A DNA stretch of 64,000 nt, from positions 12,042,084-12,106,083 of the forward strand of contig NC_064044.1 of NCBI RefSeq assembly GCF_932526225.1. The letters are read 5' to 3'. The notes below the pieces were generated by a model, which was given only the letters and a program-made list of their open reading frames with translations, had not been told where the DNA came from and ran no database searches. Source of the DNA: Nematostella vectensis. Its lineage: Eukaryota; Cnidaria; Anthozoa; Actiniaria; Edwardsiidae. This document shows positions 40,301 to 49,262 of the stretch, one piece after another. How positions within the stretch are numbered: position 1 is the stretch's first letter; every line of letters begins with the position of its first letter. The translations under genes were made by a program, and so were the position numbers.

Positions 40301-41905
40301 ATGACCACTCCTATCCCCCATCAACACTGCCATCGTGCTGATCATTACTGTCGCTTTTATCATTTCTGATTTTAATGGTAGGAAAACTGACTTTCTGATT
40401 ACCTTTGTATGTTCTTGGTTGAATGATATTTTACTCATTTGCATTATGTTGCCATGCCAACAGGTGCTGGCTGACCCCCGGTTCTTGGGCGTCGAGAAGA
40501 TCAAGACGATCAGCAGTACTTACATGGCGGCTTCCGGTCTGAGACCCGAGTCCGAGGTATGTTCTACGTCACTTCCGGTTCTAGGAAAATGTGGTGTGCT
40601 AGGAAATTGAGGGCTCGAACAAGTATTGATACAATTTTTATATTTCCATCAATAAAATTCTTGGAACCACAATATACATACCTGTATACCCCCTCATTCT
40701 TATATTTATCTTTACTAGTAAATCTCTAACGCTTCACTTTGATTAAAAGATCTCGTTAATTTGTAAAAAAAAATCTCGTTAATGTGTAACGTGCGACATC
40801 CTTTTCTCATTCATTAGTTCTTGGAATGGAATGGATTTTTTTTTCACAGGACGCAGAGGAATCCCAAAACCTTGTGGACATCGTCGACTTCGCGCTTACT
40901 TTGCGAGATAAGCTGGACTTTATCAATCAGGAATCCTTCAACCAATTCGTTCTACGCGTCGGTGGGTGCAATGCTCAACTTGCCGGCACTTTCACGGTTG
41001 ACGGGTGAAACTACTTTTTAATTGTTAGAGTGGTTTTCATTAACCCGTGAAACAAAGTGTGAAAGTCAAAAGGTTATAGTCAGTAAAACACACAAGAGAA
41101 CAATAGAATCAGATCACAATAAAATGTAATAGACTTAAGTGTAGTTCACGGGTTAATGAAAACCGGTAATGTTGAATGGCGTCCTTTAAAGTCGTCCCAG
41201 CATGCTGTTCGCTTATCGCTTACCTTGGCTGGACCGAAAAAACCAAGATGTCAGTCTCGTCTTCCCAAAAATCCTATAATTTCTTAATATCATTTTTAGC
41301 TAATAAGCAATAATAAGCTTCGTCCTGTTGTTTCCAGGTATTTGTCAAGGCCCTATTGTAGCTGGAGTCATCGGCGCGAAAAAGCCGCATTATGATATCT
41401 GGGGTAACACGGTGAATGTAGCGAGTAGGATGGAGACTACGGGCAAAGCGGGCTGTATTCAGGTTAGCAAAGGGGTCCTCCGATACACATGGCGATGGCG
41501 GGGAGGGGAGGGGGGATAACACGAAGAATATAGCGAGCAGGATGGAGATTTCGGACAATGCATGCTAAGTTATTAAACAACGCATTTCAAGCCTTTAAAA
41601 GCCTTCGCTTTCGTGATTGAATTGCTCAGGACCCCATAAATGGCTACTATAAATCCTAGCCCAATTTGTTGCCCACTGCCTCCTTATTAAGCAAATCTGC
41701 AAGCGGACAACTCAATGCTCCAAAGTTTTCCCATGTTTTTTTTTTCTAGATAACCGCGCAGACTTACGAGACAATCAAGGATAAAGACTTTGTGTTCGTG
41801 TACCGTGGTGCAGTGCGCGTGAAGGGCAAAGGTCAACTCATCACCTACTACCTGACGGGAAGGAAAAACACGTCACAGGTCAAGCTACCGAACCAGATAG
41901 TATAG
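18531..41905 (+). CDS. ADCY3: Membrane adenylyl cyclase, type 3-like (complete, 23 exons, 1,130 residues)
   Basis: Makes cAMP from ATP at membranes. Exons: 18531-19337, 22190-22339, 23305-23438, 23625-23736, 23960-24084, 26566-26727, 27228-27381, 29892-30029, 31920-31957, 32061-32114, 32903-32966, 33633-33730, 34478-34565, 34980-35093, 35653-35754, 36065-36240, 36809-36890, 37301-37462, 38329-38475, 40464-40556, 40850-40961, 41338-41462, 41750-41905. All phases agree. The length is close to vertebrate ADCY3 (about 1,144). The best subtype evidence is in family-specific stretches: [52 protein letters not shown], and an ending of LPNQIV where vertebrate ADCY3 has a similar LPHQVV. The start at 18531 is preceded directly by an in-frame TAA. 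Membrane order is six segments, C1, six segments, C2. Confidence 0.96.
20870..20881. promoter_or_regulatory. Overlapping E-box and CRE (CACGTGACGTCA) in cyclase intron 1
   Basis: CACGTG overlaps TGACGTCA, and a CCAAT (in CAGCCAATCG) lies 12 bases further on. The cluster looks like an internal enhancer or alternative promoter. No transcript evidence is available. Confidence 0.4.
21457..21726. mobile_element. Dispersed element with GGGGCGGAT ends, copy 1
   Basis: Starts CAGGGGCGGATCTAGG and ends ATTCGCCCCTG. The interior matches 47034-47297 over long stretches (for example TTTGTCGCGTCAGCAAAGTC and GTGGATATCCACCCAATCC). Non-autonomous DNA element. Confidence 0.75.
22320..23040. repeat. Degenerate copies of the exon 2 end and donor
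   Basis: The exon 2 end (CGCAGAACCAGCAACAG|GTAAC) is followed by five or six decayed copies, such as CGTAGAGCCAACAACAGGTAAC, GCAGAACTAACAACAAGTAAC and ACGCAGAACCAACAATAGGC, 60-80 bp apart, separated by CCCTTCTACCC...TATACAC stretches. Confidence 0.75.
23247..23254. promoter_or_regulatory. CRE-type palindrome TGACGTCA in cyclase intron 2
   Basis: Exact 8-bp palindrome 50 bp before exon 3. A further copy at 26683-26690 is inside coding exon 6. Confidence 0.3.
23305..27381 (+). CDS. ADCY3: ADCY3-like exons 3-7: first catalytic domain (C1a)
   Basis: Residues about 320-535. Exon 4 carries [13 protein letters not shown] with the first metal-binding Asp near residue 369. Exon 5 carries [12 protein letters not shown] with the second near residue 413, the 44-residue spacing known for mammalian cyclases. 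Exon 6 has [20 protein letters not shown] and the [12 protein letters not shown] segment. Exon 7 has RVHISEPTL and [11 protein letters not shown], close to ADCY3. Nothing essential is missing. The donors of exons 3 and 5 both seed tandem copies in the introns that follow them. Confidence 0.95.
23408..23575 (+). repeat. Three copies of the exon 3 end and donor
   Basis: The real exon end (TTCATCAGGACACACGATAC, then GTGCAG|GTAAAA) is followed by GCCACGCCCTTAT. The second copy (TCATCAAAGCAAGCGACATG, then TACAG|GTAAGG) has a stronger donor, and the third (CATCAAAATCACGACATGTG, then CAG|GAAGC) has lost GT. Unit about 70 bp. Confidence 0.88.
24050..26345 (+). repeat. 2.3-kb array of about 39 copies derived from the exon 5 end
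   Basis: Unit about 57 bp: GCATTGCGCGCTGTTCACAC, GGAGCTAGACATGGTGG, AACTTGTTACCTAAGT. It aligns base for base with the end of exon 5 (GCATTATGCGCTGTTAATAT, GGGTTTGGACATGGTAG, AGCATATTGC|GTAAGT). The last unit again ends in GGAGCATATTGCGTA as in the exon. The donor GT is CT in all internal copies. Confidence 0.93.
26401..26535. mobile_element. Inverted-repeat element just before exon 6
   Basis: TTCAAACCTCGTATTATCCA and CCGTATTCAATGCAAATGCG at the left are inverted at the right as CGCATTTG-like, GAATACG and GGGTAATACGTCGTTTGAA. Imperfect arms of about 55 bp, non-coding. Confidence 0.7.
26885..27210. repeat. Degenerate GTGACCGTGATCGTGTCTGT repeat
   Basis: Irregular short repeats of CGTGACCGT and GATCGTGTCTGTGTTCGT fill intron 6. 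Open - strand frames here are repeat artefacts. Confidence 0.75.
28230..28262. repeat. Short hairpin in cyclase intron 7
   Basis: AACTCGTGAATGCTT and AAGCATTTACGAGTT form a near-perfect stem around a GCA centre. The rest of intron 7 (27382-29891) shows only dispersed repeat fragments. Confidence 0.6.
28985..29345. repeat. Dispersed family related to CTTCCGTCATTCAAA elements
   Basis: Contains TTTTTAATATTCTGCGAAAT, GGCTACCGTCATTCAAACG, TTGATTGGTC and, inverted, TTTTGAATGACGGAAACCAG. Related copies lie near 33940-34130, 43900-44260 and 48485-48545. Confidence 0.55.
29892..32966 (+). CDS. ADCY3: ADCY3-like exons 8-11: C1b linker
   Basis: Exons 29892-30029, 31920-31957, 32061-32114 and 32903-32966 encode a polar linker: Pro/Ser/Arg-rich first ([17 protein letters not shown]), then EDSEKSDAS, a short helix [14 protein letters not shown] that corresponds to the LNQLLNEALLE segment of vertebrate ADCY3, and [15 protein letters not shown] leading to the second membrane block. 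RRSS and RRTSS are candidate basophilic-kinase sites; that is inference. Exon 9 is only 38 bases. The introns here hold a nest of fold-back elements (30.06-31.53 kb) and a hAT-like MITE. Confidence 0.88.
30061..30434. mobile_element. MITE with TAGGGACCTTAAGC ends
   Basis: TAGGGACCTTAAGCAACGAC at the left is inverted as GTCGTCGCTTAAGGTCCCTA at the right. The left interior has AACGGCAACG repeats. Related to the next element (30487 onward). Confidence 0.85.
30846..31286. mobile_element. Long fold-back element, arms of about 200 bp
   Basis: TTAAAGCCGCATTGTCACCA, GTTTACTTCCGGAGGTCC at the left is exactly inverted at the right end. Homology continues inward through GAGCGGATGGCC and GAAATATTTTTCGCGTTTTC. 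Confidence 0.9.
31301..31527. mobile_element. Inverted-repeat element with GACGCCGGCAAG arms
   Basis: TAGGGTGATTTAGATCAACG, ACGCCGGCAAGAGGACGCCG is inverted with small changes as CGGCGTCTTCTTGCCGGCGT, CGTGGATCTAAATAACCCTA. GC-rich inside. It directly adjoins the previous element. Confidence 0.85.
31690..31860. repeat. ATC/CAT-rich simple repeat before exon 9
   Basis: Imperfect CATCATCATTACC-type repeats. Non-coding. Confidence 0.8.
32140..32300. repeat. GACGGACAGACA simple repeat after exon 10
   Basis: Imperfect tetranucleotide repeats of GACG and GACA. Open - strand frame is an artefact. Confidence 0.8.
32484..32813. mobile_element. hAT-like MITE, copy 2, in cyclase intron 10
   Basis: Ends CGACAGTGCTGAA and TTCAGCACTGTCG (13-bp perfect inverted ends when one outer base is included). 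Flanks GTTGGCGC and AGTGGCGC are 6 of 8 identical. The interior is nearly identical to 13439-13767. Confidence 0.88.
33215..33632 (+). repeat. 45-bp array resembling the exon 12 acceptor and exon start
   Basis: Units GTTTCTGTTACATGTTTTAT, TATGCGTCTAAGAAGCATTG, ATCAC resemble the true junction GTTTCTGTTACGTGTTTCAG|TACGCGCTTGAAAAGCAAG. Two early copies keep AG at the junction (TTTTAG|TATGCGCTTGAG and CTATAG|TACGCGCTCGAG). 45 is a multiple of three, giving a 176-codon open frame that is out of phase with the exon. Confidence 0.85.
33633..36890 (+). CDS. ADCY3: ADCY3-like exons 12-17: second six membrane segments
   Basis: Six hydrophobic segments are visible: exon 12 ([16 protein letters not shown]), exon 13 ([19 protein letters not shown]), exon 14 ([17 protein letters not shown]), exon 16 ([17 protein letters not shown] and [15 protein letters not shown]) and exon 17 ([16 protein letters not shown]). 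Exon 15 (35653-35754) encodes the large outer loop between segments 9 and 10 with one sequon (NQS in WINQSKS); vertebrate ADCY3 is also N-glycosylated in this loop. The 3' end of exon 16 with its donor is repeated about three times in the intron. The exon 12 acceptor is preceded by an array of acceptor-like copies. Confidence 0.92.
34620..34800. repeat. Degenerate repeat of about 20 bp in intron 13
   Basis: Copies of CCGTAGATGGCAAAATACCG and CCGTACATGGCGAAATG. Non-coding. Confidence 0.8.
35097..35240. mobile_element. pogo/Tigger-like fragment
   Basis: Starts TACAGTGGAACCCCGTTAAT right after the exon 14 donor and is followed by an internal repeat (ACCTCCTCAATAAAGACATC). The start matches the end of the element at 15722. 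Confidence 0.5.
36179..36426 (+). repeat. 75-bp tandem copies (3.3) of the exon 16 end and donor
   Basis: Copy 1 (36179-36253) spans the real exon end at 36240. Copies 2 (36254-36328) and 3 (36329-36402) repeat the coding bases and the donor (AACAGCGG|GTAAGT; copy 3 lacks one G). A 24-base partial copy follows. Use of a later donor would bring an in-frame TAA. Confidence 0.95.
36470..36780. repeat. CGGTACTATTCGGTGCCATTCC-type repeat
   Basis: Irregular copies of GAATGACTCGGTACTATTCG in intron 16 before exon 17. Non-coding. Confidence 0.8.
37301..41905 (+). CDS. ADCY3: ADCY3-like exons 18-23: second catalytic domain (C2)
   Basis: Exon 18 encodes the helix after the membrane block ([19 protein letters not shown], then [11 protein letters not shown]). 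Exon 19 has [15 protein letters not shown] and [14 protein letters not shown]. Exon 20 has [17 protein letters not shown] with the ATP-contacting Lys. Exon 22 has [17 protein letters not shown], giving the adenine-binding Asp near 1057, Asn near 1064 and Arg near 1068; the spacing of 7 and 4 matches mammalian C2 domains. Exon 23 ends [15 protein letters not shown]...LPNQIV and TAG. The domain looks fully catalytic. Exon 19 has a weak donor (GTTAGG), and a TIR element lies 21 bp beyond it. Confidence 0.95.
37560..38270. repeat. (CTCAC)n-type pentanucleotide repeat in intron 18
   Basis: Hundreds of bases of CACCTCACCTCACCACATCT. Intron 18 as a whole (37463-38328) has a displaced copy near 46.2 kb. 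The long + strand frame through it is an artefact that follows exon 18. Confidence 0.95.
38497..39019. mobile_element. Non-autonomous DNA element with 22-bp perfect inverted ends
   Basis: CAGGGCATCTGGTAAAGTGC (22 bp in all, 38497-38518) is exactly inverted at 38998-39019. The ends are rich in GCACTTTxCCGCACT words. No coding capacity. It begins 21 bp after the donor of exon 19. Confidence 0.9.
39055..40275. repeat. 26-bp minisatellite, about 46 copies, in intron 19
   Basis: Unit TAGATAGTCCATCCTGTACC CCTCCC, very uniform. It does not match the flanking exon ends. Confidence 0.96.
41031..41166. mobile_element. Small inverted-repeat element in intron 21
   Basis: GGTTTTCATTAACCCGTGA is inverted as TCACGGGTTAATGAAAACC. 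Related words (GGTTTTCAAAAACCCGTGAA) occur at 43084-43260. Confidence 0.8.
41513..41566 (+). pseudogene. Decayed ghost copy of part of exon 22
   Basis: GGGATAACACGAAGAATATA, GCGAGCAGGATGGAGATTTC, GGACAATGC resembles exon 22 (GGGGTAACACGGTGAATGTA, GCGAGTAGGATGGAGACTAC, GGGCAAAGC) 118 bp upstream, at about 80% identity by eye. The copy has no donor. Confidence 0.75.
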
Positions 41906-43080
41906 TGCGCAGTCCCTCGCAGCCGCCGAATACATAGGGATTCCGCAACGGTGAAGAATTATGCAACAGGGTACCTTAGAGCAGTTGTAGCGGTATCTCC
42001 ATTTTATATAATATCTACTGTCTCGGGATACTTGTGCGACAGGGTACCCGCGGTTATTTGCGTGCTGTTTATCATTAGCCCGCGAGATATGAGATTCGTT
42101 ACCATGGTTGCGCTATTGCAGGCCATTTATATACATAACCATTTATATATTGATTTTCAGAAGACCGTGAATTTATTATCGTTGTGTAAGTTTTCATTTC
42201 GTTCCTAAGTTAGCGTTTATAGCTTTGCTTTTCGTAATTTCCGGTATTGGCAGAGAAAAAAATACACATCAGTAAAATAATGGTGAAGAAATTTTGACCG
42301 TGCTGTACGTAACTTTCAGATGCTTTGTTTGACTATACAGTTTATGACTTAACATTTTATGCCTCGGCTACCAAAGATATCCCATTCTTAGAAATATCTC
42401 ATGTACTGAATATGGAAGCAAAGACAAAAAATTCTCCAAAGAGCCCCACCCCCTCTACGCGCTACCTTAGGCACCTAGAACTGCCAGACAGTTAGCCAAT
42501 GAGAAAGCGGACCCTACTTGATTGACAAGATCTGCAACCTTATTTAAAATAGGTGTACACCCATGCTTGTGGCAGTCGTTTTGGTTTTTATGTCATACTT
42601 CGCGTTTTACACGAGGCAACTCCTCCTGTCGAAATTTGCATTTCGAATTGCAAAGAGATAAAGCGTTTAACACTATCCTTTTTGCAGCTTGTAATGCATT
42701 TTTTGTTGTGGTGCAAGTTGCAAGAAATGTTGAAAATGTTTCTGCAACCTATAAATTTGTTTGCGTTTGTCATAATTGCATTGCTAGTTGCAGGAAATAT
42801 AGCCACGTGTAAAATGAACTTTAAAGATGCCCTTATTGTTATCACCGTCGTCACAATGTCGTTATGTCCATACCGTTATGTCGGGCTTATGTCTTTATGT
42901 CGAACTTTCACACTTGAACGTGCGCGCGCCTATGTCGTTATGTCATTAGTGTACACCAGGCATAACTCACGGGTTCTCAGCCCTTAGCCGTGGTATGTGA
43001 CAGAATATGGGTTAAATTTAGAAGGTTTTAAATATTATGCCTTAATTGCAAATACAGCGTATTGTACGTACCACTTTAAG
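41906..43080. other. Region after the cyclase stop
   Basis: No convincing gene and no clear AATAAA close to the stop at 41905. A 144-codon frame at 42553-42987 is made of inverted and dispersed repeat words (GCAAATTTGCATTTCG-like) and shows no domain. Confidence 0.5.
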
Positions 43081-43839
43081 TGGTTTTCAAAAACCCGTGA
43101 ACTACTATTTAGTTTATTTAGTACTAATTACCGGTAATGCCTTTTTTTCTCTTTTATTCTGGCTTGACTATTACACATTAACAATTACATTTTGTTGCAC
43201 GCGATTTTGAAAACCACTTTAAGTAAAAGGTAACGCACGGGTTTTACTTCAAGTGTGAACGCAGCTTAAGATGATCCTAACTGCTCCAGTATGTACGTCG
43301 TGGTGACCTGGACTCAACAGACCGGATACCATGAAGTGCCTATATATATATCAACAGATACTATCCTAGCAATATTGTCTTTTCCGGTGCGTACTTCGTG
43401 ATGTTTTGCAAATAGTGGGCTGAGACCAATCTCAGTAGCCTGAGAACTAGACTGCCAGTGGGGTCTCCCAACCGAGCACTCTTTGTTGACAACTATCGTG
43501 CTATAACTTGCCCTTTAACACCCCCAAAAAACTGGACACCATAATGTACTTATTTGTGTTAGAAAATTTCATAGGAGAGAGACTTAGACCTGTGCCCAGT
43601 TCTCGTCTCCTTAAACTTAGTCCCGCAGAGGTTTACGGAAAGGACGGGGATTTGTTAGAGTTATGATAGACAATAATGCGTTGTGCTATCGGGGGTCTGG
43701 TCAAAGGGCTATGATGTTATCAAATCACCAGCTGGACGATCCCGTGGGGTTCCACTAGAGAGTTAATTGCTTCTGTATTGCTTCACTGCTCGTATGCCAG
43801 GAGCAGAGAAGCTTGGGATCTCAGGCACACAGCGAAACT

Positions 43840-44270
43840 CTGATCCCGTACAAACAGCGCCGGCATCGCTTGCCAGCCTAGCCGAACACAAGACGACATA
43901 CTGCGATTTCAATATTCTGCGAACCCTCGTAAATTATTCCCAACTTCTAACCACTCTTTGGCTTCCGTCATTCAAAGTGACACAATAGGTGACTCACACT
44001 AAAAAAAATATGACTTTTTTATTGGCAAATTCACGCTAAAATGGCTGCGCAAATTAACGCCAGAGATCAACCAAACATTGGATCTTTAAGTGAAAGAAAG
44101 TCCTTTATGAATAGAAATTTTCTTGCTTGTATTTGCGCTGCACGACTACTATTACGATTAGTGCTTTATGATAGGTCGTCTTAGCAGATGGCAGAGACAT
44201 GTTGGCCAATAAAAACGCCTAAATTATTTTGATGTCGGAAGCCGCGAGAGTACGCAGAATGTTGGAAACC
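43840..44270. repeat. Dispersed CTTCCGTCATTCAAA-type element
   Basis: AATATTCTGCGAACCCTCGT and TTTGGCTTCCGTCATTCAAA at the left, with TTGGCCAATAAAAACGCC and TTTTGATGTCGGAAGCCGCG at the right, form imperfect inverted ends. Related copies occur at 28.99 and 33.94 kb. Confidence 0.6.
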
Positions 44271-44274
44271 GCAA

Positions 44275-44610
44275 CCGCGTGTTTTCCCAGCAATGTGTGC
44301 GTTGCCAGTACTGTTGTTAATGTTGTCAGCAATGCTGGGCGTATTGTCAGCAATGTTGGGTATGTTGTCAGCAATGCTGAGTGTTTTGCCAACAATTCTT
44401 GTTGTGTTGTCAGCATGTTTATGTTGTCAGCAATGTTGAGTGTGTTGTCAGCGATGTTGAATATGTTGCTAGCAATATTGGGCATGTTGCCAGCAATGTT
44501 GAGTGTGTTGTCAGCAATGTTGAGTATGTTGCTAGCAATGTTGGGCATGTTGCCAGCAATGCTGAGTGTGTTGCCAGCAATTCTGGGTGTATTGTCAGCA
44601 ATGCTGTAGC
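44275..44610. repeat. Minisatellite of TGTTGTCAGCAATGTTGAGT words
   Basis: About 15 units of 15-30 bp. Open frames on both strands (126 and 168 codons) are repeat artefacts. Confidence 0.88.
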
Positions 44611-45185
44611 TGTTTTCTGGACAGATGAAATTATGGATAAATATAGGTAGAGCACTCCGTTTAATGGGGTGATTGTATAATATTGATTCGTCGCTACGCG
44701 AAATGTGGCACTTAGAAATATACAAATAGTTAATCTTTGCTCTTTTTGTGTTTTATTTGTATTGTTGCTCGTTGAATTCTGATGTTACATAGCGTAATGA
44801 AGTTTATGGGTGAGAGAGTTCGAAACCCATGTTCCCATGCTGTCGTCCAAAAGTGGAGAATGGGCGCCAATATGAAACGTGTAGCTGGAGGCTTACTCTA
44901 AATTTCAATTAATCCGAAGTGGGGGAGGCATCTGCTACCCAGGATCACACCCACCCCTCCCAAACCTGTATCTACCACTGGATAAAGTTATGCACTTTCA
45001 ATTTTACACAATGCATTGCAAGAAAGGTTAACCCTGGCTAGTGGGAAGTCCGCTTCAATCATTTTTTTTTTTTTACTTTTTTGTCACCCTATGATCCACA
45101 TGCATGAGACCCCCAAAGGGATAGCAGAAGCGGAAAAAGGGATAGCAGTAGTAGATTTTTTTATATAAAAATCGGGTGTATCAAG

Positions 45186-45209
45186 AGAGCATAAGATATC
45201 TTATGCTCT
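45186..45209. repeat. 24-bp perfect palindrome
   Basis: AGAGCATAAGAT followed by its exact complement ATCTTATGCTCT, with no loop. Confidence 0.85.
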
Positions 45210-45663
45210 TTTGGGTTATATATACCCCAAAAGATAGGACGATCACCCCCGTCTATTTTTATAGAGGGTCCCCCCAGAGGAGGGGGGGGAGAGGGTCCCC
45301 CCATGGATGTGTAAGTTTTGAAAATTTAAATTCGTACAGGGGCATTTGTTACATCATTATTGAGAGAAGAATTATAAAATAAGAGTGGGTCAAACTGCTG
45401 CGTGGAAATCTATCGAGATGGATTTTACGTGGCACTGCAAGAAATAAGTTTTTATTGCTATTTTCGAAAATATCGGTAATAATGAATTTTTTCCCATACA
45501 TTTTACTATAATTTTTCCAGGAACGGACCGGGCATTTCGATCGTTATAATCGAAACTATATCGCCTATATTGTGTTATATCGTGTTGTTCCAACAGTTTT
45601 TGCTGTTGTTGGGTACCCTTTGTCCCAAAATGACCCCAGAATGCATCGCTACAAAGTAGCAAA

Positions 45664-46198
<535 letters not shown>

Positions 46199-46201
46199 GT
46201 A

Positions 46202-46833
46202 TGGTGTTTTCCTTATCCTGCCTTAGTGTGGGGAATTTTATGCCTTATTCTACCTTACATTCACATTACCTTACACTACCTTACCTCTCATCTTACCCCC
46301 CTTCCTTGCCTCAACCTTCCTCACCTTTCTTACCTCACAGCATCTCACTTAACCTCACCTTATTTTACCTCGCCTTACTTGTACGCACCACACCTCATCC
46401 CACCTGACATCACCACATCTCACCTTACCTCACCACACCTCACCTCTCCTCACCACACCTCACCCCACCACATCTCACCTCACCGCATCTCACCTCATCA
46501 CACCTCACCTCACCACATCTCACCTTACCACATCTCACCTCACCTAACCACACCTCACCACATCTCACCTCCGCACACCTCACCTCACCATATCTCACCT
46601 CACCACATCTCATCTAACCTCACCTCACCTTACCACATCACACCTCACCTCCGCACACCTCACCACATCTCACCTCACCCCACCACATCTCACCACACCT
46701 TACCTCACCACATCTCACCTTACCTCACTTGGTTCACCTTACCTTACCTTTATATACAATCATTCGTTAAAGCAAGTCAGTCCTGCCCAGCACCTTTCAT
46801 TGCTTTGTTTGTCTTTCTCTGTAGGATTTATAC
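46202..46833 (+). repeat. Displaced copy of cyclase intron 18 with the first 9 bases of exon 19
   Basis: The left part (TGGTGTTTTCCTTATCCTGC, CTTAGTGTGGGGAATTT) matches 37484 onward; the middle is the same CTCAC repeat; the right part (GTCAGTCCTGCCCAGCACCT, TTCATTGCTTTGTTTGTCTT) matches the end of intron 18 and runs to GATTTATAC of exon 19 before diverging. The acceptor is changed from CTGCAG to CTGTAG. Confidence 0.92.
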
Positions 46834-47033
46834 TTGAAAGGTACTGTATGTTGAATTTGATTTCAAGAGATATATTTTTTTGAAAATTATGAACTAAGTT
46901 ACTAAGTTTGGACCAATCAGTCATCTATTTTTATGTAATGCTTGTTGAGACTAAATTTGTGATTTCACTTTAGGATTTTCCCGAAGAATTTTGAAATTTG
47001 TTGAAGATGTGAAGGACTGTGAACAAATGTCCG

Positions 47034-47297
47034 GATAATGGCCGGACAGACGGCATATAACTGATCAAGTGGATCTTGGTAGGTCACTACATCTTCAATA
47101 CTTACTTACAATACTTCACGCTGAACTGGATTTGTCGCGTCAGCAAAGTCAAGCAGGCGAAGGAAAATGGAAAGTACCTCCCGTCCCTCAGACATTTATT
47201 TTCTTCAAACAAAGTGACTTTTCAAATGTTTTTTTTTTACTCAAAAAGGGGGGTGGATATCCACCCAATCCTCCCCCCCCTCCCGTATCCGCCCCTG
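47034..47297. mobile_element. Dispersed element with GGGGCGGAT-type end, copy 2
   Basis: Matches 21457-21726 from TCCGGATAATGGCCGG through GTGGATATCCACCCAATCC to CGTATCCGCCCCTGA. The left inverted end is missing. Confidence 0.75.
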
Positions 47298-47319
47298 AGT
47301 TATGGTTGAGGTAGTAGGG

Positions 47320-47480
47320 TTGAGGATTGTGGTGGTAATGGTGATGATATAATGATGATGGTGGCTGTGATTTTAATGATTATGGGTGGTGGTGGTAATG
47401 ATGATGATGGTTGTGATTATGATGGCGATTATGATAATAATAGTGGCTGCGATTATCATCTTAATGACAGGATTAGTGGT
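47320..47480. repeat. GAT/GGT-rich simple repeat
   Basis: Imperfect GATGATGGTGGTGATTATGA. Open frames of about 60 codons are artefacts. Confidence 0.8.
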
Positions 47481-48547
47481 TTTAAAATACTTCTGGACCC
47501 GCTACTGCGAACGGAATACGCTCATGACCGCAAATGACCCTCCGATGGCTGTGCAGTCAACAATAGTTTCATGTTTCTGCAAGAGATAATGACAGCATCT
47601 CCAACAAACCTTCAAGTACCATGATTGATGACTCTAGAAAGTCTTAATTCAAGGTGCACTGTTATTGAATGACTATTTCAAAGCCTCGATCGATGGCATT
47701 ACGTCTTCCGACAGGGCGCACATTGCTAACCGCAGGAAGATCTATCCGTGAGAGTACAAGTAGCGCGCACACCCGCTAAACCGCTAAATCCGCGAAGTCT
47801 TTTTATATGACGTCTATACCTTCGCACAACCACCCCCTACCGCTCAGTAAATCCTAGCTAGCGCCAGTGAGGCTAACTCGTCACAGTGCAAAGAAAAAGT
47901 TCATAAATGAATGCTTCGCCCTCCGGGATCAATATCGCTGCCAAACTTAAAATACCGTACAATTATTATTATTTTTTTTATCTTTAATATTATTTGGACG
48001 TCAATCAATATACAAGGACGTTGTATACAATTCCAAATAAAATCTCTGTCTGTCTCGATTCAAAGCGCCCACCGTCTCGTGATATATCCCCTTATCTTAC
48101 TGTAATATGCTGAGTCATATTTAGCGATTATCGGGGCGAAATCCATCGATACACGCCAATTGCTTAGAGCGACTATCTAGTCTGTTATAAGCCGACGAAG
48201 ACAACGATGATGGCAACGGCACGATAAAACGAGATTTAAAAAGCGTCGTGAAATGTACTCTGATACATTTCAGCCGTTTGTCTCCAAACTATCGGATACG
48301 TGTATGTTATAAACCAGAATATCATTGTTTGCAGAAATAAGGGTTTAGACTCCCTTTGCTTATTTAGAACAATAAAAACGACTTAATTTTGGACATTCAT
48401 TTTTAGCCAAGTCCTTTTTGTTGTTGCTTTTGTTCATTTTCCCTTATGATAAATTTGCCTCGCCTCCAACTATTGCTATCTTCTACTTTGAAATCTGCGA
48501 AATCTTGGAAACAGATAAGCCGCCCTCTAGCTTCCGTCTACCAGGCC

Positions 48548-49262
48548 TAGGTTACACTTGACACCCTCTGATTGGTCAACACTTTGTGCCCTCTGACTGG
48601 TCCAAACGTGGCACCCACCGATTGGTCGAAACGTGGCACCCACTGATTGGTCCAAACGTAACACCATCTGATTGGTCAAAACGTGACACGCACTGACTGG
48701 TCCAAACGTTGCACCCTCTGGTTGGTCCAAACGTGGCACCCTCTGATTGGTCCAAACGTGGCACCCTCTGATTGGTCAACACTTTGTTTTCTCTGATTGG
48801 TCAACACTTTGTTCTCTCTGATTGGTCAATACTTTTTGCCCTCTGATTGGTCAACCCTTTGCGCCCTCTGATTGGTCAACCCTTTGCGCCCTGTGATTGG
48901 TCAACACTTTGTTCCCTCTGGTTGGTCAACACTTTGTTCCCTCTAATTGGTCATTACTTTTTGCCCTCTGATTGGTCAACACTTTGCGCCCTTTGATTGG
49001 TCAATTCTTTTTGCCCTCTGCTTGGTCAACACTTTGTGCCCTCTGATTGGTCAATACTTTGCTCCCTCTGATTGGTCAATACTTTGCGCCCTCTGATTGG
49101 TCAATACCTTTTGCCCTCTGCTTGGTCAACACTTTGTGCCCTCTGATTGGTCAACACTTTGCGCCCTCTGATTGGCCAATACTTTGCGCCCTCTGATTGG
49201 TCAATACTTTGCGCCTCTGATTGGTCGATACTTTGCGCCCTCTGATTGGTCAATACTTTGTG
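48548..49262. repeat. 26-bp minisatellite with one inverted CCAAT box per unit
   Basis: About 28 units of CCCTCTGATTGGTCAACACT TTGCG. ATTGG is the reverse of CCAAT, and CTGATTGGTC is close to an NF-Y site. The first seven units differ (CCAAACGTGGCACC) and form a separate subfamily. Confidence 0.95.

Noticed and set aside
42553-42987. 144-codon frame with hydrophobic stretches
   Set aside because: Built from dispersed repeat words; no homologous family or splice context recognised.
44219-44725. 168-codon - strand frame
   Set aside because: Repeat translation of the GTCAGCAATGTTG minisatellite.
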